Assembly (NCBI GenBank): GCA_900538385.1 | Contig: UWSO01000001.1 | Coordinates: 1-64,000 of the forward strand | Reading direction: 5' to 3' | DNA: 64,000 nt | From: an uncultured Porphyromonas sp. | GTDB taxonomy: Bacteria > Bacteroidota > Bacteroidia > Bacteroidales > Porphyromonadaceae | Shown: positions 58,680-64,000 of the stretch, piece after piece | Layout: each line of letters starts with the position of its first letter | How positions within the stretch are numbered: position 1 is the first letter of the stretch | Translations under genes and position numbers: made by a program | The notes under the pieces: model-generated | The model's input: only the letters and a program-made list of their open reading frames with translations | Databases searched by the model: none | Told to the model about the DNA's origin: nothing

Positions 58680-58687
58680 CAAAGGTA
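58680..58687 (-). promoter_or_regulatory. Promoter -7 box of the CxxC protein/TonB cluster
   Basis: Minus-strand TACCTTTG. It overlaps the upstream ATG at 58682, which shows that the start must be further in. Confidence 0.6.
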
Positions 58688-58852
58688 GTAAAAATATTTT
58701 TCTCGCAAGTGAGCTACCACCTCCTTTGTTTTCCCCGTTTCTATAGATAATCTTCCAAGTCGAAATCGTTCTCCAAAATTGAAAGAGCTATATATCAGAA
58801 TATAGGGAAGTCGAGCTTTTTCGTGAGACCTGGATGAGATCTTAGTTTTGTC

Positions 58853-58860
58853 TATATTTG
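58853..58860 (+). promoter_or_regulatory. Promoter -7 box of the orphan lipoprotein gene
   Basis: TATATTTG 18 bp before ATG 58878; it overlaps the first codons of the longer frame at 58848, so the later start is preferred. Confidence 0.6.
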
Positions 58861-58877
58861 CAGAAAGAACTCGTAAT

Positions 58878-59399
58878 ATGAAACAGATTCATTTTTCCAA
58901 GCTTCAGTGCATCTTTGGGGTCATACTACTTACGCTCACCCTTTCGAGCTGTGGGTTGATGAATTCTCCTCAGGTGAAAACGTACCTTCCCCTATCTCAA
59001 TTTCAGTATGCCTATATTGCGCCAATAGGTGGCGTACAAGGTCCCCCAAATGCTGCATTTGGAGGCTTCCCTGGCTCGGCCAATCCTAGAGATTTTATTG
59101 CAGGGCAACTCTTCAAGAGAGGAATTATAGTCGTTCCCGAAATTAATCCTGCACAAGCGCAGAAGACGCTTGTAGTAAGCTATGGCGAGGGCGACAAAAG
59201 AAATATCTTGATCGGCTATGCTCTAGAAGTTACCATTCAGCTAACAACTGCCGACATGAATAAACTTGTTGCTGTTGCTACGGCCGAAGGGTACGGAGAG
59301 ACTGAGTCTGACAAGATCCGAGATGCTATTTCGCAAGCTATGACAGCGCTCTTTGAGCCTGAGAAAATAAGCCAAAACTCCTCCTCGCTCTATTTTTAG
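58878..59399 (+). CDS. Orphan lipoprotein, unknown
   Basis: A 173-residue lipoprotein: basic N-terminus, hydrophobic core IFGVILLTLTL and lipobox LSSC (Cys at about residue 25). The mature part (QFQYAYIAPIGGVQGPP.. AFGGFPGSANPRDFIAGQLFKRGIIVVPEI) has a mix of Gly/Pro loops and beta strands; the end KTLVVSYGEGDKRN and AEGYGETESDKIRDAISQAMTALF suggests an alpha/beta domain. I do not recognise the family. It is more A+T-rich than its neighbours, which hints at later acquisition. Confidence 0.8.
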   Translation: MKQIHFSKLQCIFGVILLTLTLSSCGLMNSPQVKTYLPLSQFQYAYIAPIGGVQGPPNAAFGGFPGSANPRDFIAGQLFKRGIIVVPEINPAQAQKTLVVSYGEGDKRNILIGYALEVTIQLTTADMNKLVAVATAEGYGETESDKIRDAISQAMTALFEPEKISQNSSSLYF

Positions 59400-59442
59400 G
59401 CTTCCGTAAAAGCAACCCTGAACTTAATAAGGTGAGCTTGCC

Positions 59443-60654
59443 TTAGTTGCTGGCTAAGGCGAAGCCAAGCGCGGCAAGTGCCGGACGGAGGGAGGCGGGA
59501 ACGCCTCGTACGGTGTAGTCGTGTGGCTCGTAAGGATGCTGGTAGCTGACACGCTGCTGCTCGAAGGTCTCTGGCGAGGCGAGTATTCGGCTCATGATCG
59601 CTGGCAAGTCGAGCGTGTGGATCATCGCACGCCAAGGTATCTGCCACGGTTCGCACCCCGAGAGGTCTAGGTATGGCTCCGCTAGGGGGCGCGGGTGTGC
59701 CAGTGCTATGCGGGTATCACTGAGTTCGAAGAAGTCGCACAAGTGGCGCAAACTCTGCACAGCTCCCTGTGCCTTGCCATGCACTGAGAAGCCCGCAATG
59801 TGGGGTGTGCCGATGAAGACACGATCCAGTAGTGCCTGCGCTATGTGTGGCTCGCCCTCCCAGCAGTCGATCACGGCTCCTGAGACCGCCTTATCGTCAA
59901 GGGTGCGTACCAGTGCGGAGGTGTCGACGACAGCTCCACGACAAGCATTGATCAACCAAGGTCGCTGCTGAGCGTTTCGCAAGAAAGCGTCATCAACTAA
60001 GTGATAAGTAGGGTGTGCTCCCCCCTTCGTCAAAGGCACGTGGCAGGTAATCATCGTAGCCGAGGCGAGAAGCGTCTCTAGATCTACGTAGCTGTCCCGT
60101 AGCATCGGCATAGCCTCCGCAAGGTAAGGACGCGGTAGCCCTTTGCTGTCCAGCTCCTTCAGATAGCTCTGCCAGTCAAGGTGCTCATCGTAAGCTGCTA
60201 CGAGAGGTGGATCGTAGAGGAGCGTCCGGATGCCGAGCGCCTTGGCACGCTGATAGACCCGTCCGCCGGTATGTCCCGTACCAATGATCCCGAGTGTAAT
60301 ATCCTCAGGTGCCAATCCCTGCTCTAGTGCGATACAAGAGATAGCCGTCAGGACATACTGCGCTACGGAGGCAGCATTGCACCCAGGAGCGTTGTACCAG
60401 CGAATGCCCGCCTCACGGCAGTAATCGGTATCTATATGGTCAAAGCCCGCTGTCGCCGAGGTGATCAGACGCACAGCGCTCCCCTCCAGGAGCGTACGGT
60501 CACAACGCGTCACGCTACGGATCATCAGGGCATCAGCATCAGCGACGGAATCGGCCGTTATCTCGCCACTCGGCAGGTAGCGCGCCTCGACCTCGAGGGG
60601 CATGCCGTCGGCCATGTAGGGGATAGAACTATCTACGACTATTCGCAGGGACAT
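59443..60654 (-). CDS. pdxB: 4-phosphoerythronate dehydrogenase
   Basis: A 403-residue D-2-hydroxyacid dehydrogenase of the PdxB type, the second step of DXP-dependent PLP synthesis. RIVVDSSIPYM opens it; the NAD fold is LGIIGTGHTGGRVYQRAKALGIRTLLYDPP, with SATAGFDHIDTDYCREAGI, INACRGAVVDTSALV and VIDCWEGEPHI. The C-terminal PdxB-specific region is present but ends at RPALAALGFALASN. It is separated from kbl by a terminator and is probably its own unit. It ends 43 bp from the convergent orphan lipoprotein gene. Confidence 0.93.
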   Translation of the reverse strand: MSLRIVVDSSIPYMADGMPLEVEARYLPSGEITADSVADADALMIRSVTRCDRTLLEGSAVRLITSATAGFDHIDTDYCREAGIRWYNAPGCNAASVAQYVLTAISCIALEQGLAPEDITLGIIGTGHTGGRVYQRAKALGIRTLLYDPPLVAAYDEHLDWQSYLKELDSKGLPRPYLAEAMPMLRDSYVDLETLLASATMITCHVPLTKGGAHPTYHLVDDAFLRNAQQRPWLINACRGAVVDTSALVRTLDDKAVSGAVIDCWEGEPHIAQALLDRVFIGTPHIAGFSVHGKAQGAVQSLRHLCDFFELSDTRIALAHPRPLAEPYLDLSGCEPWQIPWRAMIHTLDLPAIMSRILASPETFEQQRVSYQHPYEPHDYTVRGVPASLRPALAALGFALASN

Positions 60655-60677
60655 ATATAAGAGGTCTTAATAAAGAG

Positions 60678-60731
60678 GAAGGTGACCAGATCTGCACTCC
60701 CGATGTCATGGGATAGCGTCTAGTCACCTTC
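60678..60731 (-). terminator. Terminator after kbl
   Basis: GAAGGTGACCAGA pairs with TCTAGTCACCTTC (one mismatch), with a T-rich minus-strand tail (TCTTTATTAAG). It lies 32 bp beyond the kbl stop. Confidence 0.7.
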
Positions 60732-60762
60732 GTTATTAGTTATGCTTTGCTGAGAGCAGCGA

Positions 60763-61953
60763 TTACTTGATCACGCCCAGCTCCTTACCGATCTTGATAA
60801 AGGCAGCAATCGCCTTGTCGAGGTGCTCACGCTCGTGAGCTGCTGAGAGCTGTACACGGATACGAGCCTCGCCCTTCGGAACGACTGGATAGTAGAAGCC
60901 CGTTACATAAATACCCTCCTCGAGGAGACGAGCAGCGTAACGCTGAGATAGAGGAGCGTCGTAAAGCATCACAGCGCAGATAGCACTCTGTGTAGGCTTG
61001 ATGTCAAAGCCAGCTGCAAGCATCTTTTCACGGAAGTAGTTGACATTCTCCATCAGTTTCGTGTGTAGCGAGTCATCTTCCTCCAGCATCTTGAAGACCT
61101 CGATACCAGCGCCGACCACTGCGGGGGGCAGTGAGTTAGAAAAGAGGTAGGGTCTAGAGCGCTGACGTAGGATCTCGATGATCTCCTTAGGACCAGCCGT
61201 AAAGCCACCAACAGCACCACCGAATGCCTTGCCTAGCGTACCGGTATGAATGTCGATACGGTCAAAGCAGTCGAATGCCTCAGCGACACCACGACCTGTC
61301 TTACCAACGACACCAGCCGAGTGGCACTCATCGACCATAACGAGAGCGTCATACTTGTCAGCGAGATCGCATATCTTGTCCATAGGAGCTACGTTGCCGT
61401 CCATACTGAAGACACCGTCCGTGACAATGATGCGGAAGCGCTGCTCCTGAGCCTCCTGGAGGCACTTCTCTAGCTCCTCCATGTTAGCATTAGCGTAGCG
61501 ATAGCGCTTAGCCTTGCAGAGACGTACACCGTCGATAATCGAAGCGTGATTCAGCGAGTCGCTGATGATGGCGTCTTCTGGGCCGAAGAGAGGCTCGAAG
61601 ACACCTCCGTTGGCATCAAAGCAAGCAGCGTAGAGGATAGCATCCTCTGTGTGGAAGTAGTGTGCGATAGCCTTCTCGAGCTGCTTGTGGATATCTTGCG
61701 TACCGCAGATGAAGCGTACGCTACTCATGCCATATCCGTGCGAATCCATCATATCCTTGGCAGCCTTGATGAGGCGAGGATTGTCAGATAGACCTAGATA
61801 GTTGTTAGCGCAGAAGTTCAAGACATCCTTGCCCCCCTCTACCTTGATAGCGGCCGTCTGAGGGGTGATAATAATGCGCTCCTCCTTGTAGAGACCCGCA
61901 TCCTTAGTGTCCTGGATCTCCTTGGTGAGGAAGTTCTTCAGTTCTTTGTACAT
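60763..61953 (-). CDS. kbl: Glycine C-acetyltransferase (2-amino-3-ketobutyrate CoA ligase)
   Basis: A 396-residue PLP enzyme of the alpha-oxoamine synthase family, which interconverts glycine plus acetyl-CoA and 2-amino-3-oxobutyrate. DVLNFCANNYLGLSDNPRLI, DALVMVDECHSAGVVGKTGRG and the PLP Lys in IHTGTLGKAFGGAVGG are conserved. It normally acts with threonine dehydrogenase, which is not adjacent; threonine breakdown for fermentation is likely. It follows DUF5606 by 65 bp. Confidence 0.95.
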   Translation of the reverse strand: MYKELKNFLTKEIQDTKDAGLYKEERIIITPQTAAIKVEGGKDVLNFCANNYLGLSDNPRLIKAAKDMMDSHGYGMSSVRFICGTQDIHKQLEKAIAHYFHTEDAILYAACFDANGGVFEPLFGPEDAIISDSLNHASIIDGVRLCKAKRYRYANANMEELEKCLQEAQEQRFRIIVTDGVFSMDGNVAPMDKICDLADKYDALVMVDECHSAGVVGKTGRGVAEAFDCFDRIDIHTGTLGKAFGGAVGGFTAGPKEIIEILRQRSRPYLFSNSLPPAVVGAGIEVFKMLEEDDSLHTKLMENVNYFREKMLAAGFDIKPTQSAICAVMLYDAPLSQRYAARLLEEGIYVTGFYYPVVPKGEARIRVQLSAAHEREHLDKAIAAFIKIGKELGVIK

Positions 61954-62018
61954 GATATTATGTGGTAAAGTTATTAGACAAGAGTCGGTGAGCCTTAGGT
62001 GACTTGCGAGAGGCTTTA

Positions 62019-62459
62019 TTACTCCTCAGCGGGAGCTTCCTCTGTTGTCTCGCTAGCCTCCTCAGGTGCAGGCTCGGAGAAGTCGGTGTACCCCGTCTCT
62101 ACGAGGATATTGTACCAGCGAAAGATCTTCTTGATATCGTTGTCGTGGACACGCTGGCGGTCATATTCAGGGAGTACCTCCGCAAAGAGGTCAAAGTAAG
62201 CCTCCTTGCCATTAAGTCCCTTGAGATCAACCGGCTTGCCCTCATATTTGTCGAGCAGCGTCTGCAAGATCTCTCGCAGCGGTGTCTCCTCGGTAGTTGT
62301 GTAGATCGAAATATCACCTAGAGATACGACACGATCCGAAGCGTATGCGGGGATGCGACGCTTGGTCTCTAGATCCTCGACGATGATACTATTCTTGGTG
62401 TGGGTCAGGAGCTTAAAGAGTCCTGGCTTGCCTGAGATGGATAAGATTTCTTTGAGCAT
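62019..62459 (-). CDS. DUF5606 domain protein
   Basis: A 146-residue protein starting MLKEILSISGKPGLFKLLTHTKNSIIVEDLETKRRIPAYASDRVVSLGDISIYT, the conserved block of DUF5606, followed by a helical region (VLPEYDRQRVHDNDIKKIFRWYNIL) and an acidic tail (PAPEEASETTEEAPAEE). The family is restricted to Bacteroidota and its function is unknown. A TATCTTTG box at 62508-62515 lies 49 bp upstream, and kbl follows in the same direction. Confidence 0.9.
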   Translation of the reverse strand: MLKEILSISGKPGLFKLLTHTKNSIIVEDLETKRRIPAYASDRVVSLGDISIYTTTEETPLREILQTLLDKYEGKPVDLKGLNGKEAYFDLFAEVLPEYDRQRVHDNDIKKIFRWYNILVETGYTDFSEPAPEEASETTEEAPAEE

Positions 62460-62507
62460 AAACTATATTATGTGGCGAAAGCCCCCTAGGCTCTCATTAT
62501 ATATCTG

Positions 62508-62515
62508 CAAAGATA
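62508..62515 (-). promoter_or_regulatory. Promoter -7 box of the DUF5606-kbl unit
   Basis: Minus-strand TATCTTTG 49 bp upstream of the DUF5606 start; it fits TAnnTTTG. Confidence 0.6.
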
Positions 62516-62626
62516 CCAAAATAGTAGCGTATGGTGTGTATGGGGTAGCGCTCTTTCTTTGTTCAACGAGTGATCAGCCGATGAAGACTTGTAAGTCTCC
62601 ATGCTTTTCTCTCATCAGCAGCAAAT

Positions 62627-62812
62627 CCCTCGGAGCAACTTGCCAAATAGCTCCGTGGAAAATGAAAAATCTCCACGGAGGAAAGGAAAAATTCTTCGGA
62701 GGAATCGAATGAAACTTCGGAAGTATCAGATGATAAGTCCGAAGAATTTTTTATTTCTTCCGAAGAAATCGACTATTTCTTCGGAAGGGATTGGGAATTT
62801 TCTCGGAGGAAG
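62627..62812 (+). repeat. Family A repeat, copy A5
   Basis: Four to five 21-bp spaced units (from about 62696), beginning TTCGGAGGAATC, TTCGGAAGTATC, GTCCGAAGAATT and TTCCGAAGAAAT, flanked by GCTCCGTGG (62651) and CTCCACGGAGG (62672). It is the longest but most diverged array, and sits 31 bp from the comEC stop. The rest of the 384-bp gap holds only the DUF5606 promoter. Confidence 0.85.
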
Positions 62813-62843
62813 TCAGATTCTCTTTGTAGAGAAGGGGGTACGG

Positions 62844-64000
62844 TTAGACACGTATGGGGCGGGGACGAGCTAGGAGGTACTGCACCCAGGCGTAGAGGAG
62901 GAGGTAGTAGAGAAGGCAGAGCCAGAGCGGCATGGAGATGGTGAGCTGAGTGATGAAGTGCTCCTCTAGGAGTGCCACCGCGCCGCTGGTGAGGTCGCTC
63001 ACGCCGACAAGAAGCATCGGTAGGAGCTTCGTGGGTAGCCCGAGGGCGAGCAACCCCATGGTGACAAGCCCCGTGATGATGAGCAGCGTGGCGAGAGGCG
63101 ACAGGAGGAGGTTGGCGAGGAGTAGCCAGACGGCTGTGGTGCCGAAGCTGCGTGCGAGGATTGGCCAGACGAAGAGTTGTACAGCGAGGGTCGTGATGAT
63201 GAGGTAGTAAAGGTAGCTGACGATACGGGAACGGCTCGGCGTGATGCGTTGGTTGAGTGCGCCCCAGGTGACGAAAATAGCTAGCACCGCTCCGAAGCTG
63301 AGCTGCATGCCTACGTCAAAGAGTGCGTAGGGTGAGACAATGAGTAGGAGGACAGCCGCCTGCGCCCAGACGCTGAGCCGATCGGTGAAGCGCCCCAGGA
63401 GCCGTGCCACAGCAAAGATGGAGAACATGAGCGAGGCACGGAGTGTCGGGATGGAGAGTCCGCAGATGAAAGCGTAGATCCATACCGCTACGAGGGTCAG
63501 GCTCCAGCGCAGGAGGTAAGCGGTGTGAACGTTGCGTATGAGCCGTAGCGGATAGCGTATGAGCCAGTAGATGAGCAGTAGGACGACCCCAACGTGAAAG
63601 CCACTGACCGACAGCAGATGCGCGACGCCTACAGAGCGAAACTGTGCCTCTGCGATGGTACCTTCGGAGCGATCGCCTAGGCAGATAGCACGGAGCGTCT
63701 CTCGTTGCAACGGAGTGAGTTGGTCAATCTCGTCTAGCGTGCCACCGATGCGCTGCTGGAGGGTGTAGGCGCGGTAGCGTAGTTGATCCCAGAGCGACCA
63801 ATGGGTGGTGGTTGGCGCATTGCAAGCTTCTGCTGCGGAGGCGGATAGCACGCCTGAGACCTTTCGCGAGAGGAGGTAGTGCTGATAGCTTGACGAGGAG
63901 ACTTGATCTATAGGTGTGAGCCGTCCACGGACGAGGTAGCTGGTGCGAGGCGTGAGCTGCAGCGAGTCATTATATAGGTATAGCATGATGCGCTGGCCAC
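62844..64000 (-). CDS. comEC: ComEC/Rec2-type DNA uptake channel (partial)
   Basis: The C-terminal 385 or so codons of a ComEC/Rec2 protein; the frame is open to the window edge, so the N-terminus is missing. The segment LYNDSLQLTPRTSYLVRGRLTPID belongs to the OB-fold domain; LRETLRAICLGDRS-like LQRETLRAICLGDRSEG and VGVAHLLSVSGFHVGVVLLLIYWLIRYPLRLI are the conserved competence-domain motif, followed by at least seven helices. The C-terminal metallo-beta-lactamase domain of some ComEC proteins is absent; Bacteroidota forms often lack it. It probably moves single-stranded DNA across the inner membrane. Confidence 0.9.
   Translation of the reverse strand, partial: GQRIMLYLYNDSLQLTPRTSYLVRGRLTPIDQVSSSSYQHYLLSRKVSGVLSASAAEACNAPTTTHWSLWDQLRYRAYTLQQRIGGTLDEIDQLTPLQRETLRAICLGDRSEGTIAEAQFRSVGVAHLLSVSGFHVGVVLLLIYWLIRYPLRLIRNVHTAYLLRWSLTLVAVWIYAFICGLSIPTLRASLMFSIFAVARLLGRFTDRLSVWAQAAVLLLIVSPYALFDVGMQLSFGAVLAIFVTWGALNQRITPSRSRIVSYLYYLIITTLAVQLFVWPILARSFGTTAVWLLLANLLLSPLATLLIITGLVTMGLLALGLPTKLLPMLLVGVSDLTSGAVALLEEHFITQLTISMPLWLCLLYYLLLYAWVQYLLARPRPIRV

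Overview
The window reads as chromosomal DNA of a Bacteroidota bacterium, most likely Porphyromonas (closer to the P. asaccharolytica/P. uenonis type than to P. gingivalis, judged by eye from the balanced base composition). The grounds are: promoters with the Bacteroidota -7 box TAnnTTTG; lineage-restricted families (DUF4492 before cydAB, DUF2023 beside flavodoxin, DUF4293, DUF4294, DUF5606, DUF4625); a protein with a type IX secretion-like C-terminal signal; and an ETF/acyl-CoA dehydrogenase operon of the kind used by asaccharolytic, butyrate-forming amino-acid fermenters. The species is inference. No rRNA, CRISPR array, prophage or intact transposon was seen. Most of the window is housekeeping.

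Layout. 1-6300: a DUF486 membrane protein, then a tight leftward operon (amidase, MCE/MlaD protein, small membrane protein, two half-size chromate transporters, mtaB, glycosyltransferase). 6300-13100: tRNA-Lys(UUU), DUF2023 and flavodoxin, then a leftward operon (GIN-domain lipoprotein, FtsB/DivIC-like, membrane protein, RluA-type synthase, DsbD). 13100-19200: DUF4294 gene, miaA, an IMP dehydrogenase resembling the Tritrichomonas enzyme, bamD-rpoZ-DUF4293, prs. 19200-22500: an accessory island with a 790-residue secreted protein surrounded by IS30 remnants. 22500-28400: argR, DUF4492-cydA-cydB, an FHA protein, a cysteine desulfidase-like protein. 28400-36500: asnS, an RluB-type synthase, purB, rplT-rpmI-infC-thrS. 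36900-43600: AAA ATPase, pabA, pabB-pabC, rpmH, an Ig-like lipoprotein, thyA. 43800-48900: pdxH-tsaB-etfB-etfA-acyl-CoA dehydrogenase operon. 49200-53600: small membrane protein, Skp-like lipoprotein, dapB, lepB, a catalytically dead lepB paralogue, wbqC. 53600-64000: pepD, a TonB receptor/DUF4625/CxxC cluster, an orphan lipoprotein, pdxB, kbl, DUF5606, and a comEC cut by the window edge.

How genes connect. Three tRNA position-37 modification genes (miaA, mtaB, tsaB) occur here together with tRNA-Lys(UUU), a known MtaB-type substrate. The envelope theme recurs (amidase, MlaD, BamD, Skp, LepB, DsbD, FtsB). Purine metabolism (guaB, purB, prs), folate/thymidylate (pabABC, thyA) and B6 (pdxB, pdxH) are also represented.

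The most unusual content is non-coding. Family A is five dispersed copies of a module built from 21-bp units (two DNA helical turns) with CCACGTGG or CCACGGAG boxes; each copy lies about 70-125 bp upstream of a predicted promoter. Family B is inverted-repeat elements carrying a TGTAGGGACGCACGG core. Family C is GATCGGAG-type simple repeats. These repeats and the IS30 graveyard are the best targets for follow-up.
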